Positions 21,423 to 30,200 of a stretch of 64,000 bases of DNA are shown piece after piece. The translations under genes were made by a program, and so were the position numbers. This DNA comes from an uncultured Prevotella sp. (lineage in GTDB: Bacteria; Bacteroidota; Bacteroidia; Bacteroidales; Bacteroidaceae). The notes under the pieces were generated by a model. It was not told the origin of the DNA and searched no databases. It worked only from the letters and a program-made list of their open reading frames with translations. Position 1 is the first letter of the stretch. Each line of letters starts with the position of its first letter. The stretch is taken from positions 1 to 64,000 of the forward strand of contig CAJODL010000001.1 in assembly GCA_905233165.1 (NCBI GenBank), read 5' to 3'.

Positions 21423-23693
21423 TTACTTAATAGGAATCACATAAAACTTCCGCTCCTTATTGAAATCCACCATCCATTGGTCAACGATGATATGGTCGTC
21501 AAGAGCCTTTATATATAGTTTGTGTGAACCCTTTGTCAGACGGATTGGTGTCTGCTTCAGGGCTTGGCATCGCAGCACATTCTTCTTCCATTGCTCTGAG
21601 CGATAAGGCTCTTTCAGGGAGATGACGACAGGCGTCTGGTCATCTATTCTCACCTCATAGCGCAGGTCGCCCTTGTCGCTGGGTTGCGTAGGAATCATCG
21701 CTGTTCGCAATACAGCATCGCCCTCTACAGGACTCTCAAATTCGTAAATCAAGGTGTTACCCTTTGCCAAAGCGACAGCTTTCATAGAGTGTCCCAACAT
21801 ATCTATCACTGTACAAGGGCTGGTACTGCTGTCATACTGGCAAGCATTGCGGGCAATACATGGTCCTCCTGACGGATGTTGTGGCAATTCTGTTTTCACA
21901 TCTGGTGCAAAGACAGGCAAGTCACGGGGAGCTGCTGACATCAGGCCTTTCCACTTTCCATTATTCATGGTATTATAGTGTTCTGTCAGCATCTGTATAA
22001 GGTTATAGTCCTTACCATTTTTCGAAAGCATCTTTCGCGTCATAGCTGCTGAGGCATGCACTGGGTAAAGCACATGAGCGAAATAGGCATCCTGCAAATA
22101 TTCTGGTATCATCTGCGCATAAACATCAACTGTTGCCTCGATTCGTGCAAAGTCATTCATTCGCTCAAAGGCCTGCTTTCTGGTAAACTCTGTTGTGGTG
22201 GGAACAGACTTGCCGCCAGGATATTTCTTCTTGTCGAGCTCTACCTGTGTCCATCCCATGAATTCCGGGCGACGGATGCCATTCAGGCGATAGAACTCTC
22301 GCATAGCAGGCGCTATAGCATGACCCACCTCTGCCCCAAACTGGGTGCAAAGCCAGCGTTCGAGGTGCTTCCCTATTGTCGAAGGGGTTATCGCCTCAAT
22401 ATCCCAAGCCATATCGAGGAACAGTTCCAAGTCATAAGCTGCCACCTTGGGGTCGTGAACATTTGCTATCCATAGCTTTCGACAGTTGTGGTCATAAGCC
22501 GCCTTCATCTCAGTATATATGAGTCCTGGCTGCGTTGTGGTGAGCCACAGATAGTCATGTGGCCTGCCCCAGTAGCTGAGGTGGTAATACACTCCTCCAC
22601 CACCCTTGCGCTTCTGCAGCTCTGCATCAGGAAGGCGGGTCAGGTAGCCATAGTTGTCATCACACCACATGAGGGTAACATCATCAGGCACCCTCAGGCC
22701 ACTCTCATAAATCTCCAACACCTCTTTGTAAGGGATGAAGACCTGTGGCACCTTCTCCACATCCTTGCTGTAATACTTCTTTATGAGTTCCCGCTGGTCG
22801 TCAATTACCTGCTGCAAGCCATTCAGCTTCTCCTCTGGCGTCTTCACGCCCTCCATCGAACCATCATGAATGCCTCGCATACCAATAGTAAAGAATTCTT
22901 CCGAACCCTTCACTTGTTTCAGGCGCTCTGCCCAGTATTTCTTTACTGCTTCGCGATTGGTGATGTAGTTATATGCTCCTCGCTCCTTTACATTCCATTC
23001 TGCAACATTATTGCGCAAGAGAGGTTCACAATGGCTCGTGCCTATCAAGATGCCGAAGGAATCGGCCATTTCTTTGTTTCCCTTTACTGTGAAGAAGCCA
23101 GGACTAACATCATGCATAGCAGGCCAGATGATGTTGGCACGAAGTCTCAGCATCAGTTCGAAGAGTCGCTTATAGGTCTGTGGTCCCATATTGTCCTGCG
23201 ACCACTTGCGGATGCTCCAGTCCTCGTCATTGATGAAGATGCCACGATACTGAACAGAAGGAGTATTCTCTACGCGAAAATCATCAGGCAGAGACAGCTT
23301 GTTTTTGCTATGAGGCCGCACATCGCCCCACCACACCCAAGGTGAGACACCAGCCATTCGGCTCAGTTCCAGCAGGCCATAGGCAGCACCTCGGGCATTA
23401 TGGCCCTCTACCACTATCTTCCCGTCTTTCACACTGATGCAGAAGCCGTCATCGTTGCCCTTACCTTGCACAATGCTGATAACAGCATTCTTGGAGGCAA
23501 CAGCCTTCTTGCCTGTCACCAGTTCCATATCGCCCTCAAACAGACGAAGAGCCTGCTGCACAACAGGGGCCGCCTTGCCTTCAACCTGGTAGCTTACGGC
23601 ATTGCTGCCATCATACCACACCACATCAGCTCCTGCTGACAATGATACAGCAGAGAATATTGCAATAAACAGCGATTTTATCGGATTTGTCAT
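21423..23693 (-). CDS. Secreted GH115 alpha-glucuronidase-like hydrolase
   Basis: A 756-residue enzyme. The start at 23691-23693 gives a signal peptide (MTNPIKSLFIAIFSAVSLSA); the ATG 27 bp upstream would not. GH115 blocks are strong: YRGIFINDEDWSIRKW, RANIIWPAMHD, GTSHCEPLLRNN, TIGMRGIHDGSM and VTLMWCDDNYGYLTRLP followed by YHLSYWGRPHDYLW. GH115 enzymes remove (4-O-methyl-)glucuronic acid from xylan side chains or arabinogalactan. The protein is shorter than characterised members of about 830-970 residues; the C-terminal accessory domain is reduced. It is the first gene of the minus-strand run down to 13036 and has its own promoter 27 bp upstream. Confidence 0.88.
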   Translation of the reverse strand: MTNPIKSLFIAIFSAVSLSAGADVVWYDGSNAVSYQVEGKAAPVVQQALRLFEGDMELVTGKKAVASKNAVISIVQGKGNDDGFCISVKDGKIVVEGHNARGAAYGLLELSRMAGVSPWVWWGDVRPHSKNKLSLPDDFRVENTPSVQYRGIFINDEDWSIRKWSQDNMGPQTYKRLFELMLRLRANIIWPAMHDVSPGFFTVKGNKEMADSFGILIGTSHCEPLLRNNVAEWNVKERGAYNYITNREAVKKYWAERLKQVKGSEEFFTIGMRGIHDGSMEGVKTPEEKLNGLQQVIDDQRELIKKYYSKDVEKVPQVFIPYKEVLEIYESGLRVPDDVTLMWCDDNYGYLTRLPDAELQKRKGGGGVYYHLSYWGRPHDYLWLTTTQPGLIYTEMKAAYDHNCRKLWIANVHDPKVAAYDLELFLDMAWDIEAITPSTIGKHLERWLCTQFGAEVGHAIAPAMREFYRLNGIRRPEFMGWTQVELDKKKYPGGKSVPTTTEFTRKQAFERMNDFARIEATVDVYAQMIPEYLQDAYFAHVLYPVHASAAMTRKMLSKNGKDYNLIQMLTEHYNTMNNGKWKGLMSAAPRDLPVFAPDVKTELPQHPSGGPCIARNACQYDSSTSPCTVIDMLGHSMKAVALAKGNTLIYEFESPVEGDAVLRTAMIPTQPSDKGDLRYEVRIDDQTPVVISLKEPYRSEQWKKNVLRCQALKQTPIRLTKGSHKLYIKALDDHIIVDQWMVDFNKERKFYVIPIK

Positions 23694-23719
23694 AGTTAGC
23701 AGATAGTTTGTTTCGAGCA

Positions 23720-23751
23720 CAAAGGTACGATTAAGTTATGAGAAATGCAAG
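23720..23751 (-). promoter_or_regulatory. Promoter of the GH115-led gene run
   Basis: Minus-strand CTTG (23748-23751), 20-bp spacer, TACCTTTG (23720-23727). The 37 bp 23719-23755 are identical to 25344-25380, the promoter of the DUF3791/DUF3990 cassette. Confidence 0.75.
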
Positions 23752-23755
23752 AAAA

Positions 23756-24344
23756 ATAGAAAAAATATTTTAGAAGCTGATAAACTTGATACAATATCAG
23801 GTACATAATTGGGGTAGTAAAGGGCTGGAAACTTGTTTATGAGCCCTTTACTGCACAAGTTATGAGGTTTGTCTGCAAGACAAAGCCAGCTTGTAAAATA
23901 TTTTTTCTTTAGCCTGCATTTCCATAACGGAGTACCATTCTTTCAGTCGGGCGTGCAAACCCTTTGTGAAAGCGTGCAAAGCACGATTACGACGAAGTCA
24001 AAGTTACAAAAAATAAACAAAGTACAAAAGAAAAACTATATTTTTTTCACTACAAACTTTAGTTTGCCTCTCGGAGAAAAATAATTTACCCCTAAGGAGA
24101 ATTTATGTTCAAGGGCCTGAAACACCTGTCCAAGGGCTGTAAACTACTGTCCAAGGGCCTGAAACATATGTTCAAGGCCCTTGGATAGAAAATATCCTTA
24201 GGAGAAAATAAAAATCCATCGAGGGGAAGAGAAAGTTTAAAGTGTATAGTTTAAAGTTGAGAGGCAGTGGTAAGTTGAAAGTTTAAGCAGTTTAAAGGGT
24301 TAAGAGTTTAAGGGGTTGAAAGATTATTGATGAGCATAAAAAAA
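23756..24344. other. Gene-free stretch with hairpin and repeat text
   Basis: No credible gene. Contents: an 11-bp perfect stem (23816-23826 with 23842-23852, built on AGTAAAGGGCT); a block TTCAGTCGGGCGTGCAAACC near 23941 that recurs as GCAGTCGGGCGTACAAACCC near 25833; a block TGCATTTCCATAACGGAGTA near 23917 that recurs near 25523; the minisatellite at 24107-24184; and TTTAAAGTTGAG-type repeat words at 24235-24325. This looks like decayed, repeat-filled DNA. Confidence 0.6.
24107..24184. repeat. 21-bp minisatellite ending in a 34-bp near-palindrome
   Basis: Three full units of 21 bp (24107, 24128, 24149) plus a partial unit, of the form GTYCAAGGGCCTGAAACA plus three variable bases. The last part, 24151-24184, is a near-perfect palindrome: arms CCAAGGGCCT/AGGCCCTTGG, centre ACATATGT. 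The array is bracketed by CCTAAGGAGAA (24091) and CCTTAGGAGAA (24195) in the same orientation. Confidence 0.8.
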
Positions 24345-24372
24345 CTCACACAGAGTTTTAAGTCTGTGTGAG
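24345..24372 (-). terminator. Terminator of the DUF3791/DUF3990 cassette
   Basis: A 10-bp stem CTCACACAGA/TCTGTGTGAG with an 8-nt loop, followed on the minus strand by a run of seven U. It lies 30 bp after the stop of the third cassette gene. The same stem recurs at 26886-26913. Confidence 0.8.
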
Positions 24373-24401
24373 ATTTATATTTCTATTATTCTTTCATGAA
24401 G

Positions 24402-24623
24402 TTACACGCTAAGGCCTGTTAACCCTTGATATAAAGCTATAGGACCAAGATGCCACATCTTTGTCGATTCATCTTCGAGTTTGCGATAGACATCTGAAGA
24501 ATATATCATCCTCATCGCTTCCACAACACTGGTATTTCTGTCTTCCGACAACATACCTGCCATCCATGCCACCTTTGAAGGAAGCAGCAAATATAGATTA
24601 CTCTGATTTACTTCGCCTATCAT
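24402..24623 (-). CDS. DUF3791-like small protein, third gene of a toxin-antitoxin-like cassette
   Basis: A 73-residue soluble protein with the pattern LLPSKVAWMAGMLSEDRNTS then VVEAMRMIYSSDVYRKLEDE and STKMWHLGPIALYQ. Short helical proteins with this S-x-x-Y-x-K-L-x-D-x-x-T-x-x-(W/Y) ending commonly accompany DUF3990 genes, and I regard it as a likely antitoxin or partner. Its ATG overlaps the DUF3990 stop by 4 bp, so translation is coupled. The family name is from memory and not certain. Confidence 0.6.
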   Translation of the reverse strand: MIGEVNQSNLYLLLPSKVAWMAGMLSEDRNTSVVEAMRMIYSSDVYRKLEDESTKMWHLGPIALYQGLTGLSV

Positions 24624-25105
24624 AGTTTCACCTCTTTTGATTCAATAAATGTCAATAATGATAACGCATTATCAGTATGGAATAAGTATTGATCAACCAA
24701 CTTATATGTTTTAAGTTCTGTTATCAACTGCTGCTTATCAATCAGACCTCCTTCATACAAAGCGAAAGCAGCATAGACCTTATCATTAGCAACAGGTCCA
24801 TAAACAATGTCATAAGAATGTTCAAATCCTTTTTGTGTGCGATTCTGCATCACAAAATCGACCCATTCCTCCGTAGGTTTTTGAAAAACAAGGCAGTTTA
24901 ACTTCTGTATGGCTGTCTCATCAAATTCAAAGATATTTACATATCCACAGTTCACCTCGTTTTCTTTCATTCTCCTTTTTACCCAATCCTCTGCTTGCTT
25001 TAAAGATGTCGTAGTATAAAATCCAGTTCCATAGTCAAGAGTCCGATTGGATTTTCTGAGTTCAGGCTTTTCAACCTTTTCAATACTTCCATGATAGATT
25101 CTCAT
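24620..25105 (-). CDS. DUF3990 protein, putative ADP-ribosyltransferase-like toxin
   Basis: A 161-residue protein starting MRIYHGSIEKVEKPELRKSN, with LDYGTGFYTTTSLKQAEDWV at residues about 23-42. The pattern YHGS, then D-x-G-x-GFYTT, then an A-x-x-W helix is typical of DUF3990 and recalls NAD-binding in the ADP-ribosyltransferase superfamily. The middle has SYDIVYGPVANDKVY and the end is helical. The protein is flanked by two DUF3791-type genes, with 4-bp ATGA overlaps at both ends, a layout typical of toxin-antitoxin modules. Toxicity is inferred from context and fold. Confidence 0.75.
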   Translation of the reverse strand: MRIYHGSIEKVEKPELRKSNRTLDYGTGFYTTTSLKQAEDWVKRRMKENEVNCGYVNIFEFDETAIQKLNCLVFQKPTEEWVDFVMQNRTQKGFEHSYDIVYGPVANDKVYAAFALYEGGLIDKQQLITELKTYKLVDQYLFHTDNALSLLTFIESKEVKL

Positions 25106-25326
25106 TGATTTCCCTCCTTTCGCAGCCTTATAAACTCGTCTATATCCTCAAGAATCCACTGACTACTTTGAGTATGAAGTATCTCATAGTGCTCCGCTAA
25201 GTAATCGAGTACCTTGTAAGCATCCAACACTTGCATAGCCTCTGCTCCTGACAGATGCTTTTCGTTTTTATATTGCTCTATGCAAAACGACACGAAATAC
25301 GCTATGTCTTGTGTTCTCTTATCCAT
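25102..25326 (-). CDS. DUF3791 protein, putative antitoxin
   Basis: A 74-residue helical protein: MDKRTQDIAYFVSFCIEQYK, LSGAEAMQVLDAYKVLDYL, EHYEILHTQSSQWILEDID. The G-x-E-x-x-x-x-x-x-x-Y-x-V-x-x-Y-[LI]-x-x-x-Y-x-x-L-H-T pattern identifies DUF3791. An in-frame ATG upstream (25399-25401) would start before the promoter, so the start at 25324-25326 is used. First gene of the three-gene cassette; the promoter sits about 20 bp upstream. Confidence 0.75.
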   Translation of the reverse strand: MDKRTQDIAYFVSFCIEQYKNEKHLSGAEAMQVLDAYKVLDYLAEHYEILHTQSSQWILEDIDEFIRLRKEGNQ

Positions 25327-25344
25327 CACACTTTTTTCTGGGTA

Positions 25345-25376
25345 CAAAGGTACGATTAAGTTATGAGAAATGCAAG
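25345..25376 (-). promoter_or_regulatory. Promoter of the DUF3791/DUF3990 cassette
   Basis: Minus-strand CTTG (25373-25376), 20-bp spacer, TACCTTTG (25345-25352); same 37-bp sequence as the GH115 promoter. The transcript leader would be very short, under about 15 nt. Confidence 0.75.
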
Positions 25377-25401
25377 AAAATAAACAAAAAAATGGTAGCA
25401 A

Positions 25402-26151
25402 CCTTGAGAATCAAGGTATATATATTCATGAAATGATGACTTGGATGCTTGCATACAAAGGCATCAAAGCATGAAGATATATAATAGGTCGCAGACCTTG
25501 TTATCACTTTTTGTTTATGCTTGCATTTCCATGACGAAGTACCTTCGACGAAGTCAAAATTAAGCATAATATTTGAAATCACCAAATTTCCATACAAAAT
25601 TTCATTTGTGACAATTGTGACAAATGACAGTCGATTTTTATGCTGTTTGGAGACCTCCAGAAATACTAAACTACTGATATTCAATAATATAATAAAAATA
25701 TATAATATATTTATATAGTTATTTTTAGTATATTTTTATTGAAAAAGTATATTATATTCTATAATTTATATATAATAATCTATCAAATAATAACTGATAA
25801 ATATAAACTTGCTACTGACTCTCAATTCTTGCAGTCGGGCGTACAAACCCTTGGTGCAAGCGGACAAGCCGAGCGCTGAACTCTAAACTCTACACTTTAC
25901 CTCGGAGTGTAAAAAATTAATTGTCCAATTGTCACAATTGTCACAAAACGGGTAAAAATTTGTTCCCTCGGGAGGGAAAAAAATTTCTCCCTCGGGCCCG
26001 CAAAAACAGGGCCTAACAAGCCGTTTTCAAGCATAAAAAAAAGGCTTCAAAATGGCAAGAAACGAGCAAAAAGCAGCAATTCTAACGCTAAAACCACAAC
26101 AAAACAACTCACATTGTTAAAGTTTAAGGGGGTAAGATATTATCTGGGAAC
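25402..26151. other. Gene-free AT-rich stretch with long-range inverted repeats
   Basis: No gene is supported. Present are: a hairpin ACCTTG-AGAAT-CAAGGT (25401-25417); a 17-bp word (25442-25458) whose reverse complement occurs at 31988-32004; TTTGTGACAATTGTGACAAA (25605-25624), two tandem TTGTGACAA units, whose reverse complement lies at 25929-25948; between these two a very AT-rich tract (25680-25810); and TTCCCTC-GG-GAGGGAA (25963-25978) followed by seven A and a second TCCCTCGGG. These could be remains of a mobile or replication-linked element, but nothing decides it. Confidence 0.5.
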
Positions 26152-26562
26152 TTATCTGTTTAAAATACTGATAAACTCCTTCAATCCTATAACATCAACT
26201 TGGGGAAAATCTATTTTCTCGAGTTCATCAAAATGAGAATCCTCCGAAACAATAAATTTAGCATTGCAGGCAAGAGCACAATCTACAAACTTATTATCAT
26301 CAACATCAGCTTTTATCAAGTTGTATCGGAAGTATGTCTCAATCCTTTTAACATACTTGGAATTTAGCAAGATGTTAATTAAAGCGTTCGCTAACTGCTC
26401 ATTGTGAAAGCAATCTATAACTTTCTCCTGATACTCATAAAGTATATCCTCCGTTACACAAAGGATATATTCACCTGCAAGTAATTTGTCCCAAACAACC
26501 CTTGGAGTCTTCTCTGTAAAGGCTACTTGCAATAAAACATTAGTATCTAAGACTATATTCAT
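26152..26562 (-). CDS. PIN-domain ribonuclease toxin
   Basis: A 136-residue PIN-fold protein of the COG1569 toxin group. The Mg-binding acidic residues are visible: Asp6 in MNIVLDTNVLLQ, Glu in TEDILYEYQE (about residues 38-47) and the paired Asp in ADVDDNKFVDCALA, followed by IVSEDSHF. Such toxins cleave RNA unless bound by a cognate antitoxin. Its ATG overlaps the stop of the antitoxin gene by one base (TAATG arrangement), supporting coupled translation. Confidence 0.85.
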   Translation of the reverse strand: MNIVLDTNVLLQVAFTEKTPRVVWDKLLAGEYILCVTEDILYEYQEKVIDCFHNEQLANALINILLNSKYVKRIETYFRYNLIKADVDDNKFVDCALACNAKFIVSEDSHFDELEKIDFPQVDVIGLKEFISILNR

Positions 26563-26792
26563 TAGTAAGAAGTACGAAAATGTTTTGCAGCACCTTCAGC
26601 AATGATGTCCTCTGTCAAAGCACCAGATGTTCTCATTTCTTCCTTCATCTTTTCAAATTCTGATAAATAAAATTGCTCCAAAGCTGTCTTCAATCGTTGT
26701 TCTGCTGCTTCAGTACTATTGAAGTTCAACATACTAACCAAATGTAACTGCATTGGAGTCATTCCGTTGCTTTTTTTCAATGTTGTAGCCAT
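26562..26792 (-). CDS. Antitoxin of the PIN toxin
   Basis: A 76-residue charged helical protein (MATTLKKSNGMTPMQLHLVS, then AEQRLKTALEQFYLSEFEKM). The position immediately before a PIN toxin with a one-base overlap is the main evidence. The ATG at 26790-26792 is used because the longer frame would start upstream of the promoter. The N-terminal part could be the DNA-binding segment that recognises the palindrome at 26822-26856. Confidence 0.75.
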   Translation of the reverse strand: MATTLKKSNGMTPMQLHLVSMLNFNSTEAAEQRLKTALEQFYLSEFEKMKEEMRTSGALTEDIIAEGAAKHFRTSY

Positions 26793-26815
26793 AATCTCTC
26801 TTGTTTCTTTGGGTG

Positions 26816-26856
26816 CAAAATTAGTAAAAACTTTTATAGTAACAAACTTTTTACTA
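26816..26856 (-). promoter_or_regulatory. Promoter and palindromic operator of the PIN module
   Basis: Minus-strand TTTG (26843-26846), 19-bp spacer, TAATTTTG (26816-26823). A perfect 9-bp inverted repeat TAGTAAAAA/TTTTTACTA (26822-26830 and 26848-26856) brackets the promoter boxes, as expected for autorepression by the antitoxin or the complex. Confidence 0.7.
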
Positions 26857-26885
26857 AAATAATTTCCTCCAAGGCAAAAAAAAAA

Positions 26886-26913
26886 CTCACACAGACCTTT
26901 CAATCTGTGTGAG
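26886..26913 (-). terminator. Terminator after the 59-aa peptide gene
   Basis: The stem CTCACACAGA/TCTGTGTGAG (same as at 24345-24372) with an 8-nt loop, followed on the minus strand by about ten U. It ends the transcript that contains the 59-residue peptide gene and insulates the PIN promoter. Confidence 0.8.
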
Positions 26914-26965
26914 CCTTTATATTAATCGTAAGTTGTCCTCAGCCTTCAGACATCAGACATCTTAC

Positions 26966-27145
26966 CTATTCCTCCCACTCTTCGTCCTCTTCCCATCTTG
27001 AGAAGCGAGAACGACGAGCATCAGCAGAAGTTCCAGAAATCGGGGTACTACTGCTTCCGATGCCTTCTACACCACTTGCACCTAACATTAAGCAAGGCTT
27101 AATAACCTGCACAATTACTGATGGCTTAATATATGTCTTTTTCAT
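26966..27145 (-). CDS. 59-residue peptide with acidic-aromatic C-terminus
   Basis: ATG 27143-27145 to TAG 26966-26968. The product starts MKKTYIKPSVIVQVIKPCLM, continues LGASGVEGIGSSSTPISG and ends ARRSRFSRWEEDEEWEE. Short MKK-x-Y-x-x-P peptides with a small-residue middle and an Arg/Trp/acidic end are frequent in Prevotella-type genomes; I know of no function. The N-terminal part is too short for a Sec signal but moderately hydrophobic, and Cys18 could be modified. The gene lies 80 bp downstream of the 1366-residue secreted protein gene on the same strand and ends in a strong terminator, so it is very likely expressed. Confidence 0.7.
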   Translation of the reverse strand: MKKTYIKPSVIVQVIKPCLMLGASGVEGIGSSSTPISGTSADARRSRFSRWEEDEEWEE

Positions 27146-27190
27146 ATCTTTATTCTTTTTTATCTTGTTAAAGTCATGGGCTAAGGTTTC

Positions 27191-27218
27191 AATAACCTAT
27201 AACCCATAACCTATAACC
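27191..27218. repeat. Heptamer tandem repeat between peptide and large-protein genes
   Basis: Four consecutive 7-bp units (AATAACC, TATAACC, CATAACC, TATAACC). It occupies the junction between the two genes and lacks a promoter match. Confidence 0.75.
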
Positions 27219-27225
27219 TTTATTA

Positions 27226-30200
27226 TTATTTAAACTTCTGGCCGTTCTTCACGATAACAATCTTACCATTCTCGAGGTACTTGCCATCCTTCAGAGTAGC
27301 TTCTGTAGCAGCCTCAACGTTATCTACGCCTGTGATGTCGCCAACAACGAATCTCAAAGAACGAGCTGGGGTACTACTAGTGATATTTATGTAAGCGCGA
27401 TAAGCATTAACTTTTACATCATCACCAACAGGATAGATAGTATTGTTGCTCAAAATGTAGTTTCCTGCATCCTTTTCAACAACTGTGTTATTAACATAAG
27501 AGCCTACCAAACTTGCATCATCTGCTTGGGCATTTGAAGCATTGGCAGCAGCAACAGCAACATTGTTCAGAGAAATCTCACTCTTAGCAGTAGTAGAACG
27601 CATCAAGAATGGAACATTAGCTGTGCTTGAAGCAGCGTTATCGAAACCGATGATACCAGCTTCGCTATTGTATCTTGCCAATACTGCAATCTCGTCAACA
27701 TCTGAAGTGCTGATAGCGAATGGATAAACACCTGTAGCCCAACGATTAGCTGTCAGATTACGAGTAATCTTAACTGATGGATATGTACCAGGAGCGTATG
27801 TAGGAACAGCAGAACCATCCACAAATTCAAGAGCATCAGTAGATTTCAACTCAATATTAGAAATGACTACTGCATTGTCTTCACCAGAAGTATTGGTAAG
27901 AACCAGCTTATAGTTACCTGCAGATGGAACTACGAAATACATTTCATAGTCAATTACACTTCCGCCATCATTTACACCTTTTGCAGGAGTCTTGAGGTTC
28001 TGAGCAACTACATTTGCATCAGTGCTGCTAACAACAGCAATCTGGAAATTCCTGTCAACTTGTCCCCAGCCACCAGCTTGAGCTGTCAACTTATAGATGG
28101 TACCAGTCTTCAGAGGCATTGTGTAACCATTAGTAGTACCATAAGTATATTTAGTGGTCTTTGCACTGTTTGTGCCGTCGAAGCGGAAGTAAGCACAAGA
28201 ACGTTTAGCATCACCCTGCCCAAAGGCAGCCAGTTTATCATAATTACCCCCACTTGTCAAGACAAATGCACGGGCATGTAATGAACCACCAAGACCGGCA
28301 GAGTGGTCAGTTACCCAACCTACCATAGCGCCATCGTTCTCACTGAGAGCGAAGTTACCATTATAAACAGCATTCTTCTCACCATCATTTGGTGTCCAAG
28401 TAGCCCCTGTCAGAGCAGAAGTAGCAGCTACTACTGCCTCACCAGAAGCTGTTTCTGGATTAATTGCCTTTGCAGCAGCAAGAGCATTAATTGCAGCTAC
28501 GTTGTTATATGGAGCATATTCTTTATCCTCGAAGCCGAGAGTCTTAGCTTCAGCAGCAGTGATTGCACTAGCAAGAGCTGTCTTCTCAGCAGGAGTTGCT
28601 TTAGCTTCATAGTATGTCAGAGTCCAATTGTAAATAGGACACCAGTTCTGCTGACAGAAGTTTGGTACAGCAACACCAATCTTCAGGTCTTCACTTCCAT
28701 TCAAATATACATACACAGTATTCAGATAGCTTAAAGCATTATCAACGAGAGCCTGAGTACTATTGATTGTACCACCGCCTTCATACCAACCTTTCAGTTG
28801 GGTAATGTTATCGTTTGCGTAAATCCATGCTGTAGTATTTGCTTCGTTACCTACTCGTGTAGCATCTTCGGAATTGCCTGGACGCCATGTAGCACTTACA
28901 GTAATCTTATAAAGACCTGCAGGAAGTTCTGAAACAGTTTGTGTTATACCACCAACAGCGTTCCATATCTGAATCGTAGGTGCGTGATAGTCAACTGCGG
29001 TATATTTAGAACCACCGTTATATGAAACAGCTGTCCATCCGGAAGCACTATTGCAAAGAGGATTAGAAATTGCAGATGTCTTGTCTGTAGTACCATAATC
29101 GGAACTTAAAACAGACTCCAATTCTGCCAAAGTAGTAACGCCCTCGATGCCTGCGGCTGTGGCGAGTGCTGTGATTTCTGCATTCTTCTTAGCTGTGAGT
29201 GATGTTGCATACTCAGCCTTTGACAGAAGTTCCCATACAATAGCTTCACCTTCATTCGCTGTCTCAGCTTTATAGTAGTATCTGTTTGTGTTACCATTAT
29301 CATCCGTATAGTCAACATATGATGTTGTCATATAATTGCCATTGGTATATTTCAGGTAATATCCACCAGTAGCCTCAGCAATAGTCCATGCGTATGCATC
29401 CTGATCGGTATACATATTCAGGTACTTGTTCGTGTTAGCAGCAAGAGAATGATCAACATTCTTCAAATAATATGTTCCATCAGATTGAATCATAGCCTGA
29501 AGTGATATACCATAGTTATCAACTACAGTTTCTGTACCATAGTCACCACCACGTGTCAGATACTTATATTCTCCCTTCTTCTTGAAATAATATACTCCAT
29601 CAGCAATGATACCTGTTCTAAACGATGTATTAATGGCAGCATTCGTTTCCTCACCCTCATAGCCTACTACACCAGCAGCAATTGCAATATCATAGGTTGA
29701 AGAAAGTGCAAGTGCTACATCGCTGAACGTTGCAGTGAGAACTTTACCAGAAAGTGAAAGTGTGCCTTCTGCGACATTCTCGCCTCCTTTTGACAACACA
29801 GCTTTTGCGCTACCATTAAGCAAAGCAAAAGAAGCAGCAGGGTCAGTTGTACCAGCATCAGAGAATGTGAAGTCAATTGTAGAAAGGCTTGCAATGTACG
29901 CATTATTAGCAATGCTCGATGTTGGTGAGCCTACACTATAGGTATAGCTTGAAACTCCAATAACGAGATTATTGTCCGTAGAAGACTTCACATAATAGCG
30001 TTGAGCTGAGAGCGAATTGTTTTCAGCTGTGAAAGTATTTGTAGTGATTTGAGGCATAACAGTTGTGCCTAAATTGGCACTATAAACAATCTTGCTCAAG
30101 TCTGTAGCCGTTGCCGTGTAGTTGTCAGCAGTAGCGGGAATATCAATATAGTACCAAGTATCAGCTGTCATATCTCCATTACCGGGAAGTGCTTCAGCAA

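Noticed and set aside
22488..23345. A 285-codon plus-strand open frame opposite GH115
   Set aside because: It is antisense to conserved GH115 blocks, has no promoter or signal, and its composition (Leu/His/Ile-rich) is that of a reverse-strand shadow.
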